A stretch of DNA of 64,000 bases from Acanthopleura granulata (Eukaryota > Mollusca > Polyplacophora > Chitonida > Chitonidae), in the NCBI GenBank assembly GCA_016165875.1, contig JABBOT010000010.1, forward strand, positions 8,711,875-8,775,874, given 5' to 3'. A program made the position numbers and the translations under genes. Each line of letters begins with the position of its first letter. Position 1 is the first letter of the stretch. The notes beneath the pieces are model-generated. The model was given only the letters and a program-made list of their open reading frames with translations. It was not told where the DNA came from and did not search any database. Positions 24,000-37,271 of this stretch are shown in pieces.

Positions 24000-25941
24000 C
24001 TTGTTTACAGATTTACATCCCCCAGTGGCACGTTAACGTTAAAGCTCAGACAAATGTGAATTTTCATGCTCTACATCTGCTAAGAATAGAAACAGTAAAC
24101 AAAAATTACATCTAATTTATTTTCTTCTAATTTGGAGTTTTGTTCACTAGAAGGATTGATTTCAGTGCTGCAAATGCCTTTAATATCCACTTCAGAATTT
24201 GATGGTGTTAAGTTCATACAAAGACCAAACATAGCATGGCATTTAGCTTTGACCAAATAAGCATAAATTTCTTTTGCACATCCATTTAGTATCTCAGCAT
24301 ATATGATCAAATAACAGTATTTTTCAGTCAACACATCATCCTCAAACACATGGGGAATACAAGTAACAAAGCGATCAGACTTGTAACATAAGTAGCAGTG
24401 TTATTAACAGTTTAAAACAGTAACATCATCAAAATCTTGCCCATTCAAGGTGAAATGGCAATCAACAATGGCAAATAAAGAACAAAGCAATGAACAAGCT
24501 ACACATAGCTCAAAAGTTATACAGCTTTAGCAACAAATATCGATACATAGTTTTCATCTTACACTATGTAAATATAGATTGGTATTTTTTTTGTACAGCC
24601 ACATTTAAATTGTTCAACATTTACAATAAAAACATTTATAACACAGATAGTCTGGAATGCATAGTCAATGGTTGGACACAGTTCGATGTGCATAAGCCAT
24701 ACGCTATGGCAATCATCCATAGAAATACATTTGTACATATGTATTATATATGCATGTAGACAAGATATGAGACATTTTCTCAGTTATAAAAAAGTAAATA
24801 AACTCTAAAGTGCAAATTTTTCAGTAATAAAACTTTCCCTGGATTTAGCTGTTACAAAACACTTTTCTCTGTCATTGGCAAACGAATGGGAAACATGTGA
24901 CAAGCAAAAAACAGATAATCAAATGATTTGCTTTTGATTTGACACCTTTTTTTTCTGGTAAAAGAAAACAAAATGTAATTGTTTTACATGGGTATATTTT
25001 TTACTACAAATTACTCTCTGAAAATATACTATACACATCTGAACCAGAAAGGTAAAATAATCATGTTTGTACCAAAAACAAAATCATATGCTAGATTTTA
25101 AAATCATTAGGTAATTCTTGCAACAGAAGAATCTATGAGCACCTTGATACGTTATCACAGACAAAGGAATTGGATGAGGTAAGTGATACAAGAGTGGAGT
25201 GGCACAATACATTGCAACTTGCTGAGTACATGGACAATCTAAATCTGTTAATGTATTCATCATTCTTGAAATTAACCAATAAAATGAAATCCCCTCTGTC
25301 ATTTTCAGCAACTTTCAGTTATAAAATCCATGAGTACGTTCTGGGAATCTGGATAATAATGCAAATGTCTACTTTTCTGTTAGATAGCAGAAAGTGAATG
25401 TAGAAGTCATCAACTTGTTTTTTGGTATAGCTGGTAACCTCTAAACACTAAGTGACGCTTGGATGGCACACACATTTACTCTGCTTCAGCACCTACGCCC
25501 CACCCCCATGGCCCTACCCCCCAGGCCCCACCCAAAAGGCCCCATAATTTGCACATGTAGATTTACAGGCACTATTCCCAAATTCAATAGTGGTGAAGCA
25601 CTGGTGTACAGAATTCTATATGCATACACATGTATACCCAACATTTGAACTAATCAAGAATTTTCTTTTACTGTGATTCAAATGTAACTTAAACGAAGCT
25701 TATTTAACAGTGGGTATCTTCCATATCCCTGAATGCAGTATTGAGTATCTTTATTTTCACAGTGTAATGGTCAACAGCAAAGGACATGTTCGGGTTGTAT
25801 GCAGGTTTCTGTATCATCCAGAGATCATTCGGAATGAAGTCATTCAGCTCCACTGTTAATGGAATCTGATTTTCTCTGATGTTTGATCCTGTCTCCCCCT
25901 GTCTTCTCCAGAAGACACTCAGTTCAGCACTGACACCTACG
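24000..25941 (-). other. Probable 3' UTR and downstream flank of the PLB1-like gene
   Basis: AT-rich sequence follows the PLB1-like stop codon. AATAAA-type signals on the minus strand occur at several points, for example around 24117-24122. No competing gene was recognised; the ORFs here are short and lack features. The 3' end of the transcript is not determined. Confidence 0.35.
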
Positions 25942-28900
25942 TTAAGTATACACAGCACTGCCCATGCTGTTTAACAGTATACCCACGCTCTCCGAGTTTC
26001 GCAGCTGACGTCGTCTGCGAATCTTCAGGGAGACTCCCAGAGCTAAGGCAACAGAGACGATGGCTATGAGACATCCCAGCACCACCGCTGTGGGGCTGAT
26101 ATTAGCACCCTTCCCCTGGGAGGAGGAATCCTGTTTGTTCTGGGCAAAGAGCACCCCTTTGGAAGCCTGGGAGCCCAACTGGGATTTGAACTCTACACTG
26201 TTCTGGCGAGTAAAGAAAAATGGTGTGGCCTACAAGAAAAATATTTCCATATTAAATATGAACTTACTTTCCAAACTTAATGTTTATTTAAATATTTGTT
26301 CATTTGGCACTTAAAGCCACACTCAGTAAGTTTTCACTATTATCATAAAGGTCAAGTCAATGGAGTGGAAGAAACCAGTCGAGGGAAAATCAGTTGTGGA
26401 AAGGACTACCATTCAGCCACCACAAATTTCTGAAAATTCTCCGCTCTGGATATATTAATCAGTATAAATCATACAAGCAAGCATCTGGTAACAATGTTCT
26501 GCCATGAATCCATTCAGGCACGAGCAGTTTTATACAAGATGAAACAACATGAATTCAAAGCAATGGTCTTAGTTTTTGTCATCCTGTTGGCCACCAATTC
26601 TCCAGTCTGTGTCGTGCTCGGCCATCATCATGACCATGTACTTGTCCAAATACATGAACAAATCATTTGATGACTGAGCCACATAAACTCACCGAGTTGG
26701 GGCACATGATTTGCTCTCCAGGTGTCCAGCTGGTCCTCTTCTGACCTTCAGGCTCTATCTGCACAAGGTCAAGAAACAAGGCACCATGTGAGCAACTTCA
26801 CAAACTACCTCAGATCTCAAGCCTTCAAATGGCAGATCCAATGAACATATTCACTTAGCAGATCCAGGCATCATGGCATATTTAACATTTCAGGAATGCG
26901 CATGTGACAACGATTTAGGCCCAGTTAGAGCCTGTCATAACAATTCACAACAATATATGAAGAGATAATAATGTCCTACAATGACAAAATGAAGCGCGTG
27001 AAAAAAGAAAATTTTTTCTCAAAATTTGGATACTGAGTGTTGCTAAATTCTAAGACATGAAATAGTACGTAATATAATAATATAATAAAGTATATCCTCT
27101 TGTTTAACGAGTATAAATAGAGGCTTTGATGAAATGTTGTTGACACCGGCCTTAATTTGCTTTCCAGAGCCAAATAAAAATGCTGGTCACCAAAAGAATC
27201 CAATGTTACAGGCATCCTTTTGTCATTGCACCGCAGAACAGATTTCAAGAAAACTACTTATCTGAATTCAGTTTTGAACTATGATTATGCCATTATTAAA
27301 GCTTAATTAATATTACCCACAATACCCACACTGCGGATTCACAAGTCACTACTGTAGCTAAATTCTTAGACCATCATATCTGTCACATTCATGGGAAGCT
27401 AACTTTAGCATAGTCATCTCTAGAATATTAGCAACTGTCACCTAGCAGATACTGTTAACTGTTTGTCTCTACCCTTAGTGGGGTAAGATAGTGCTGACAT
27501 GAAGTCACAGGGTCAGTTCATAAGGGCCATTTTCATTTCATCAAGTCAGACACTTAGCCCATAGCTACGTTTTCTGCCTTGATCCAGCGGGCAGAAATGA
27601 CTGATCCACCTGATTTGATAGCTGATGAATATTAATGTAAATATTTTATCCACTCAAACAGCAGTTTCCCTAAATGATGGACAGCAAAGACAAAACAACA
27701 TATGTCCTCGCACACAGCTGATGGCGGTTAAAACCTTAGAAACACAAGAACTTTCCACACCTTCATCGATGCGGACAAAACCAACTTAAACACACAGATG
27801 ATGACTTGGTGTCAGTACACTTCTTGAAGCATTTGATCGTGGAGATGGAATAGTACGAAACCTCTTGATCATTCAATAAGGCATCCTGACATTGAAGAGA
27901 TAAGACCAGAGCGAGATGGACCAGACTTAGTTACCTGTTGTGCCTTTATACTCTGAATTAAATGTTCTGTGTATGATACTGTGAGAATAGGTACGTGGCC
28001 TTGGTCAACCTGTTATGTTCACCTGCCATGTGTGTGACACATTTCAATGTATTTGATTGACAGGTTTGAAATTGACTATGTGCATAAAATCTCTGCCAAC
28101 CCAAGCAGGCGAGTATCTAATTGGATAAAGACGAGGGCTTTTCAATTTCGATTGATCCAGGCAGAACACGGAGTCATAAACACGTAGCAATATGCAGAGT
28201 GTCTGGCTTGATATAATGAAGATGACAATGATGGTATCACCATGTTATTCCATAGCCCCTCAGCCGCAGCTGCTTGACCTTTCTCGCTGAAGTGGAAACA
28301 ATCTGGAGCAAAGTAACTCAGGTCAGGTTCATTAACATTGTCCGGCTACAACAGACCAAGGCAAACATTCAGTAATACACTCATGTGATAAAATGATACG
28401 ATCACAACAGATACACTAACAGCTTAGAGTATTTCTCAATATTAACTTCAATACCAGTAGAAACAAATTTGTGGTTTACTTCCATTAATGCCTCATTACA
28501 ATGACTACTTTTCAACATATGATGTGGCCTTTGACTGTAAAGTGCTTGTAAAGGGCAAGGCATACCACAAAGTACATGTTATTTGAAGCAGATCAAGGGG
28601 GACAACTCTATACAACGCCATTTCAACACTGAACTGAAAATGAAAATACTGCTCACTAATTTGGAACACAGACAGAAATGTTCCTACAGTGTTTTATACG
28701 AAAGATTGTCACCTAAAATTGTCTCACATTCTTAATCTTTTCTATATCATTCAACTGGACTTGGAGTTCAAATTGTACAATTTTCATTTGACAGATTTAA
28801 ATCAACATTCCAAATAAATGAAGTGCAAATAATATAACTCTGCTTATGTCCCCCGGTAAATTAAAACTGTTGTAAGTATGTTCAGTTTTGCCACACGAAG

Positions 28901-31900
28901 GTTAAATATAAAACATCTAACATCGCTGACTAACAGGTAAAGCTGGCTCATACGAGTACACGAGCCTAAAAGTCTGTCAAGCTGGAATGATCCCCAGCCA
29001 CTGAAATGACTGGAACCTTCAGCGTGTTCAGTTATCTGTTAACTCACATCCCTTGGGGGTCGGGTGTCAGTGAGGAATGGCTGCAGCACCACAGTGAAGT
29101 CTTCACGATCATCATAGCGACCACTCAGCACTAGATCCTCTACGGCTTTGCGATACGCCAATCCTGCATCGATTATTTCCTGCCGTGCGACATCGTCTTT
29201 AGGAAAAGCTCCACACCTACAGGCATATCTGAAAATATGAATCATGTAATGTACCAAGATTTACTCAGCTATCTGGTTTCCTCTCCGGCTGTATGTGCTG
29301 ACAGCAATGTGCAGATTTTCGTGGTTCACATTTTCCCTCAGGCTTTGATCAGTTTCCTCCCATCATAAAACTGGCAATCGTCATGTAAGTGAAATATTCT
29401 TTATTTATTCTTTATATTCTTTAATATAACATTAAACTGAGCATTACTGAGCAGTACAGCAGTACGCAGTTAAAACTGGTGTCAGCATCACTCGTGGAGC
29501 TACTCAGCCTGTGGTTCTTAATCTGCCAAGTGCTTTTGCATAGCTAAATAAGTGTGAGTATCAAAAAATGGAAAACAACTTACAAATGCAGAGCGTAACA
29601 GATGAGGCCTTTATTGAGCTCCTCCACCATGGGTACTGTTAAAACCTGCACCAGATTCACAAACGCCCGGGGAACAGCTTCATGCAGTGTATCCAAGGCT
29701 GCCTGGACATCTCTCAGGTAATTGTTGGGGCTGTACTTCTCCTGAAGGGGAGACAACCCTCAAAATTGAAAACTTTATATATACAGCTTAATTGGGTATG
29801 TTAATTTTACACCCTATGAACTGGTTTCGTGGTTTAACAGAGGGAAGAAAGCAGTCTTGGTAGAAGTTTCCCAAAAATGTGATCCCTGCAAAGCTGCATG
29901 ACAACCACAAATTCAACTATAAAGATGCAGTTAACATGACCAGAGGTAAGTTCAGATACAGTCTAATATTGCTTCTGACCCACTGACCTCCTGTTGGGCT
30001 CTGTCAATGAAATGACTGTATGTCATCTATGGGCATTGCTTGTGTATTCCTGAGGACATTGTTTGACTGTCTTCCTAGGGCTGAAGACTGCTTGACTATG
30101 TGTGCCTAGGATATTCCTTGACTACACTAAATGTGCTGCTATGGTCATTGCTTGATTTTGGATTGCTATGGATATCTTTGAATATATTTATATCTTGAAT
30201 CTTATATGTTGCGATGGACACTGTTTGACTACAGATTGCTTCAGTGACAAGAACAGAGCCATAAGTGCCAGTATAACTCACCCTGTCCTCACAATAATCA
30301 CACAGGTCATTTCCCCCGATGAAAAGAGTGATCACCTTCCAGTCATTCTGGAAGTCCACACCTGGCTCAGTCTTCATGCGTTCCACCAGCAGCTTGGCCT
30401 GGCCTGGCATGTCTCTGGAGGGCACACACTAGGCAGTTTTAGGCAGCCATATTCACAGGAGCACTGCACTCATTAAGGTATAACTGAACGGGGACAACTC
30501 AGAACAAGTGAATACTTATTAAGATATGTACTGCTCCAAGATATGAACTGCTCTAAGACACATCATGATCTAAGATATATATACTGCTCTAAGATACGTA
30601 TCGCTCAAAGATACATATACTGCTCTAAGATACGTACTGCTCTAAGATATATACTGCTCTAAGATACGTATCGCTCAAAGATATATATACTGCTCTAAGA
30701 TACATATCGCTCTAAGATACATACTGCTCTAAGATATATACTGCTCTAATATATGTACTGCTCTAATATATGTACTACTGTAAGATACATACTACTCTAA
30801 GATACATACTACACACTGCTCTAAGATACGTACTGCTCTAAGATACATACTGCTCTAAGACCGCTCTAAGATACATACTGCTCTAAGATACATACTGCTC
30901 TAAGATATATACTGCTCTAAGATATGTACTGCTCTAAGATATATACTGCTCTAAGATACATACTGCTTTAAGATGTGTTGCTATACTCACATTAGCACTG
31001 ACCTGATGCCTAAGTGCACTATCAACGTAAATGAACACATCCTGAGCTACTGCTCCATCAGCTAACATAGGAGCATTAAAATTAATAAAGCCCTAAGTAA
31101 ATACTAAGTTTAAGTCAGAACTCAATTTAAGGGAACATTATTGCTCCAGGACCAGTTATATTTAGATGAGCACAGAACTTCATGGTAGGCCTAAGTGAAT
31201 ACTTACTGAGCTACTGTTCCAGGATCAGCTACATGTATGTTTAAAAGAGCATTAACCCTTGAGAGGCCTCAGAGAATACAAGGTTTAAATGAATACTCAA
31301 TTTGGTTGAATACTTACTGAGCTGCAGCTCTAAGATCAGCCATATTTAGATGAGCACTACACTTATTAAGGCTTAAGTGTATACTCAGCTTGAGTGAATA
31401 CTCAGTTTCAGTGAATACTTATGCGCATTAAAAGAATATTCAATTTATGTTAATACTAAGTTTAAGGGAATACTGAGTTTAACTGACTACTTACGCAGCT
31501 ACTGATCCTGGGTCAGCCACATTCAGATGGGCATTGCTACTCTCGTAGGAGCCAGTCTTAAGAGAGAAGCCTTTCACATTGGGGTTGTACTTCTTGATAA
31601 AGTCTTAAAAATTAAGCACTAAACTGTCACTCACATATATAATGATATATCTTTTGAAAGATTCTTTAGTCTATGATGCATTGATTGTACCTGTGCATGT
31701 AAAACTACAGGACCACTTTTCTATTACATTATAATATAGATATTATGATATTTGTTGACTTACATTTGCAATGATAAATTCAGGTCAGGTGTGCCACAAA
31801 AACAAAAATTCCTGCCGATTAACTAATTTATATTGACATTTATATTGTATCCCATGATAAAAGAATCCTTAACTGATGATCTGACAACTAACAGCAACTT

Positions 31901-34900
31901 ACTAGGCAATGTTGGAGCTTCCTCAGCAGTCAAGTCCCCACCACCACTGTATTAAGTAAAAAGGTGTGTATCAGTACTTCATTTCATTTTAATCATATTT
32001 CAAGAGACAAAACAAGAAAAATACAGGTAACTTCAAACGTCTGATACAGATGAGATAGATCATCTGAAACTTACTCAGATGTCATATTTTTTGCCTACCT
32101 TGCCTGAAGAGCCTCAGGTGTCGCGATTTGACTACATTGACACAGAAAAGCCACACCTACAGGTCACATTCTGACTACATTGCCAGGCCAGTCTCAGAGG
32201 TCACATTTTGACGATATTGCCCGGCAAGCCCCATCCGTCACATTCTGACTTCACCACTGGACAAGCCTAAATCAGGTGTGACTGTTTGACTACAATACAG
32301 CAAAAAAGTCAGCACCTTACCACACGCGTGTCACACCTGTGTAGAATGCATTCTTCACAAGTATTATGTGCGTGTGGTTTACTCTGAAACACAGGATATT
32401 AAGCTCAAGCAGGCAGGCTTACATAATATCTGTATGGAACCCATTCCACACTCATGTTCACGGTGCTGACTTTTTTGTTGTACTGTACCATGCCTGACGA
32501 GCACTAGATGCCTGACATGTCACATTTTGACAAAACTGTCACGCAAGCCTCAGGTGTGCACACTGACTACATTGCTGGACAAGTCACAAATGTCACATTG
32601 CCAGATTTCAGGTTGTTATTATAGAGACTAAAGTTTAAGGTTAGTTGTTATGTTAAAATGCAACAGGTGAGGTAAATCCTTTAGGGCAATTTGTCTGCTC
32701 ACCTCCATGACAGTCCCCTCCACTCCCTCAGCAGACCAATGATGGTCAGAGCCTTGACTCCAGTACCAGCCTACAACCATGACAAGCCATCATACACACG
32801 CTTGCTAAACACTACAGTTCTCAGAACCACACTGTATTAATCAATACATCTTAAGTGATTTCCTCTCGGTTTGGAAACGCATTTGATTTGAAAGACAATG
32901 AATTGAAACACGCAGAAACTTAAAGTGAGTCTAAACCCTCGAAAGAGTTTCCTTACTTTACACAAATCTGAACACACTCAACTGTAATATTATCATGACA
33001 CAGCACTTACTGTTATCGAGTCTCCCAGGGCAGCAACAACACCAATATCAGCTGGGCTTAGCCTGTGGACTGAAAGAGACAGGGTGTCCTGCATATTACT
33101 CCAGTCTAATCAATTTGTGAAACTGTCCTAGCTTAGATATTACTGGCATATTGACGCAGTTGGTGTGAAGAAAGTATTATTTCAAAAATTAAGGCTTTCG
33201 CATAAAGTACTTCTTCATGTGGAGTGTAAAACCTGCATAAATTTTTAATAAGATCAGATTACTTTAATCAAAGCTTTCTTTCCCCATTTTTAACTAATCA
33301 AAAGATAACATCTGTGATTGAATAATTAATTTAATACATATATACTTCTACTTTTTTTAACTTCAGCCTTTAGTTATTTATGTCTTAAATTTCCCCCCCC
33401 CCAAAAAAAAAACTTATGCCACTGCGCATATACTGTGTGTCACAGCTACATCTCTCCCACCTTTGCAATCTCATCTCCATAAATAAGAAGTGTTTACTGA
33501 TTCACAGACACAACTGTTTCTTGATGCCAATCCCAGACTAACACCACATCTATCTGACAAACATCAATCAGTATTCCAACCCATAAATCTCCATGATCCT
33601 GAATACCACAACGCCCAATTCACTTTCTTTGTGTCAGCCCACACAGCTGTCTCAAACTAGAAATGGCTCCAAGTCTTAATGTCAGAGAATAAAATCAGAT
33701 TCTTTTCTGCATGTGATTTCGTACAGGAAATAGTAAAAATTAGACCTTCAAATCTGAGTATACAATACAGATGACGGTCAATTCTAGGCCTGAGAAATAG
33801 TCATTGTTAATTTGATCAATACAGAAGGAAAGCTGATCACAAAAATGTAATATTTACTTACTTATCTGATTTCTCAATCAGAATGTAATGAAATCTGATA
33901 TAACTTTATCAAATAATAGGAATTAGGTTCATGAATTGAATGTAGCACATTATTAATTAGTAACAGTTAAAGACACAGTCAACTGTGGTGCACAGTATTA
34001 CCACTAAGTAATGCTGCAGGTTTGATGCAAATCTGCATAGGACTTTTACATGTATTGCAGACTTTCCATTGTTGGCATTACTGAAGGTGGTTAGTGCTGT
34101 AATCAGTATATTATTATCATTAATCATTAATGTGATCATATATACATATCATATGGGTCAGAAAACACCAGTGAATTTCCTCCCGGCTTACTGAACACAA
34201 CAGTCTTACACTCATGAAAGTCACAATCTCCCACTTTATTGTAATGTGAACTTTTTCACCAATATAGTGAGTGATGACCAAACCATTAGAAATACATTCT
34301 ACCGGCCATCAAATCTACCTGCACTCAAGTTTTAAGCCCTCAGATTACTGTAGCTGAATAATATCTACATAATGACAGTGTGTGATCACTTGTCAGCCAC
34401 ATGAGCTCTGATAAAATAGCAACAGCTGATCAGCAGAGGCCAAAGGTGAACATTGTCAGTCTGAATTATCTAGTCACTAGTTCATCAAAAACAAATCAGG
34501 TCAAATTCACAGTTATGTGATTGACAAAAGGTTCAGATATAGGAGGAATGTCTAAATTATAATAAAAAGGATGTCTTCATATACAAAACAGAATCCTCAC
34601 CATAAAACTGACTACCATAAAATAAGTGAAAAATTCTTGAGTGTAGCATGAAACAACACTCAAGCAAATCAATAAATCCATACATAATCAATGTTTCCTT
34701 GTGGAATCCTGCATATAAGGAAGTCTTACCTGAAGTGGCTGGTTGCTGGTTAGCTAATGGGGCACAAGGAAACTGATGGTAGAGGCTCTGTCAAGGAAAC
34801 AAGATAGACTTGCATGTCATATGACGCCATTCAGATGTCAGATGCACTGGGTAACTAATCTGGATGAGATCTGCCAGCATTATAGTGAGGAGAAATCATG

Positions 34901-37271
34901 CAGGCACAGCCCTGGGGAAACCCACACGACCATTCGCAGGTTGGTAGCAGATCGTATCACTTATGATCCCAGAGGAAACCAGCATGAACTCACAGAGACC
35001 ACATCTGTGAGAGTTGTGCTGCACTAGCATGCTAACTACTCTAAGCTATGGAGGACCTGTAGGTCCTGAGTTTCACAACAAATAGGTTATTTGATGTTTC
35101 TGCATATGAAAACTCTGGTATACAGTGTGATAAAACAAACCCAGGGAGAAAATTAAGTGCAGCTGCTGTTATTTAAAATCTTTCATTCAAGAGATGTAAC
35201 AGCTGCAATTGTTGCATGCGTTGTGTTTGTATATGTATTTACCATACACATCTCTGGACTGGCTACGTTTTTTGCTCAGGACATGATACAACATAGAATC
35301 GGTGTTTCCATGAAAGCTCACTGAATACATTAAAACTGCAACTATTTTGGAATGGCTCACTTGCAGTAACCTTGCATATCAGTTACCTGTATAATGGTAT
35401 TGTTCCCTCTATACGTCTCATTTTGTTGGAAACAGATCTAAATTTATATAGTTTATAGCTAAACTAAAACATTCAGTGAGAATGGCATTGGGAAAAATAT
35501 TATTAATATCATTTCCATTTTTATGCAAGGCCTGGGCCGTTTTCTGATAAAAGTAGTGAACCAGTATTTTTGGTTTTTTTTGAGATCATGTAACCTAGTA
35601 ATGAAAGCAGTTGGCTTTCCAAGAAGTAGAGAATGGGGCAGTGCCTCCCCTCCCAATCCCCTCGTTAATATCCGTCCCTGACATCATTTCACGTCTGGCT
35701 TGTATAATTACAGGTTATGTGTCTGTATGTCAATTTTAAATGACTACTTCTATTGAAACTGATAAGGATAAGTGAAGGCAGCAGACCATGTGTATGATAC
35801 ATACTCCCATGATTACCGATAGTTACACCAAAATAAACTGGGAAATTACTTTGTGAAACATCGTTCTGAGTCAACCAGTATAACTTTCTGAATTAGTGTT
35901 ATCACTGGTTATAATCCATGTAGAATAGAAACCGGACGCATGCTAACTCACGTTACAGGAAGGAGCATATTTACTCAAGTGCATAAAGTATACACAATAA
36001 GATGTGTTTGTTAACGACAAACACAGAAGCAGCCTCCATTTCCCATAACAAACTCAGGCACAGGCATGCTGTTTTTAGTTATAAAGTCAATGGTTATTAT
36101 ATTACTGATCTGTGAGTGCTGCATTAGCACTGACATTTTCAAACCAAATGACATACAGCCAAAAACTGGACGTGTCAGAATTAAATAAACTACACTGGTA
36201 TACTGCATGCTTTCCCATAAAATGTTATTGGAAAAGAATTCGGCCAAAAATTAAATTATGCTTGTGTTCAAGAAAGTGCAAAGAACTGATTTCTGATAAT
36301 TGGAAAAGTCAGCTGACGTGATATCCATCTATCTTAATCCCAAGATACATGTGTACGTATAATATTCATGTCTCATTTTTGCATTATATTGCATCTCACC
36401 AGCTTGCCAGTGCCATATTTCTCAACATGGTCATGGAATGCTTGTTGTAGAGTCGAGTTTGCTGCAAATTTCATCAGCTGTTTTGTACTTTGGGGCCATT
36501 TCAGTTGGACAGGGTTATCTGAAAAGTACACACAGCTATTACAATTGTAACAATGTTACACAAGTATTACAATATGCAAACCAGCTGCATAACATTTAAA
36601 ACAATAAAGTACACAATCACCAATTAATTACACACTAAACTCAATGGTCAGACGGATCCTTACATAGAAGACTGCAGCTCTCCTTCAAATGTGGTGATAG
36701 ACAGAGAACCACAGAATGAAACTTAACAAAATTGGGTGGGTAATTTGGCTATTCTCAATAAAGCTATGCCTTGCTATACCTTTCAAAGTGTAGTTATTCT
36801 CCAAAGCTTCCAAATACTGCTAATATTTCTGTTACATGTGAGATAACCACTCTCCAATTGAGACCAGCATCATATCCTCTTTTCGGACTGCACTAGAGCC
36901 ACCCAATGTCTTCTGCTGCAGTTCTGTATCTACTTGACCCTCATACAGGCCTAATTTGCAATAAAACAAGATTCATATATTTTCATAATCAGTCTTTCTC
37001 AGTCTTGCACTTTTCACTAAATTCTAAAGCCTTCTTAATATCCAGAACTGCCAATTATCAGCCAGGTAAGACTTTTGGTAGTCGTTATATCTATAAAGGC
37101 AAATGACATCACAAAAGGCAAATGACATCACAAACACGCTCCTGATACTAACATTTAAGGCTAATCTGGACAAAAACTGATTAACACGGTATATTAGTTG
37201 AACATACCTGTCAGTATCAGATCGACGAGAAGGCATAACACCAAAACGCCTTTTACTATACCCGATTTCAT
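25942..37271 (-). CDS. Phospholipase B1-like, membrane-anchored SGNH hydrolase
   Basis: Thirteen exons join in frame into 478 aa: complement of 37208-37271, 36400-36518, 34730-34772, 33011-33069, 32703-32770, 31903-31946, 31495-31603, 30282-30414, 29584-29741, 29048-29228, 28241-28345, 26693-26758 and 25942-26229. An N-terminal signal peptide ([20 protein letters not shown]) leads into one catalytic repeat. Block I is [12 protein letters not shown] (nucleophile Ser93), the oxyanion block is [12 protein letters not shown] (Asn204), and the dyad is Asp341/His344 in [24 protein letters not shown] and [11 protein letters not shown] are also PLB1 signatures. Residues about 429-451 form a membrane anchor followed by KIRRRR. 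Mammalian PLB1 has four tandem repeats; this is a single-repeat form. The family hydrolyses phospholipids and lysophospholipids at the cell surface. Exon 10 has a weak donor (GTGATA); the rest are ordinary. Confidence 0.94.
29265..29455 (+). mobile_element. Degenerate SINE (family A) in PLB1-like intron
   Basis: Shows 'ggtttcctctccggctgtat', then 'cagtttcctcccatcataaa' and 'gtaagtgaaatattcttt', in family A order, with the 3' end overrun by T-rich 'ttatttattcttt' repeats. Confidence 0.65.
30490..30975. repeat. ~17-bp minisatellite in PLB1-like intron
   Basis: About 27 copies of 'actgctctaagatacat', with variants 'tatcgctcaaagatatata'. It lies in the intron between the exons at 31495-31603 and 30282-30414. 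It grades into the longer degenerate copies at 31025-31360. Confidence 0.92.
31025..31485. repeat. Degenerate repeats resembling the exon 31495-31603 donor end
   Basis: Segments at about 31198-31252 ('tacttactgagctactgttc', 'caggatcagctacatg', 'agagcatt') and 31308-31362 ('tacttactgagctgcagctc', 'atcagccatatttagatgag') match the 3' end of the exon plus donor ('tacttacgcagctactgatc', 'tcagccacattcagatgggc'). Weaker copies lie near 31042 and 31140. Two copies keep a minus-strand GTAAGT donor. Confidence 0.78.
32096..32600. repeat. ~48-bp degenerate minisatellite in PLB1-like intron
   Basis: Repeated 'ggtcacattctgactacatt', then 'gccaggcaagcctcag', in about 7 copies split by an inserted palindromic element at 32291-32489. 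Lies between the exons at 32703-32770 and 31903-31946. Confidence 0.8.
32291..32489. mobile_element. MITE-like element with ~25-bp terminal inverted repeats
   Basis: Left end 'atacagcaaaaaagtcagca' and right end 'gtgctgacttttttgttgta' are inverted copies, and a second inverted match follows inside (cacacgcgtg / cattccacactcatg). The element is about 199 bp, has no ORF, and interrupts the ~48-bp repeat array. Transposon family not assigned. Confidence 0.72.
33386..33412. repeat. Poly-C/poly-A simple tract
   Basis: A run of C followed by a run of A inside the PLB1-like intron. Low complexity only. Confidence 0.85.
34600..34680 (+). mobile_element. SINE tail (family A) in PLB1-like intron
   Basis: Contains 'gactaccataaaataagtga', then 'aaaattcttgagtgtagc' and 'caagcaaatcaataaat', the diverged 3' end of family A. 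Confidence 0.6.
34775..35055 (-). mobile_element. Antisense SINE (family A) in PLB1-like intron
   Basis: Read on the minus strand it runs from 'tccatagcttagagtagtta' (tRNA-like head) through 'gtgagttcatgctggtttcc' and 'tggtcgtgtgggtttcccca' to 'cctcactataatgctggc'. That is the order of the complete copy at 48892-49165. The 83-codon + strand ORF here is a by-product of this repeat. Confidence 0.75.

Noticed and set aside
34776..35027. 83-codon + strand ORF
   Set aside because: It is the antisense of a family A SINE.
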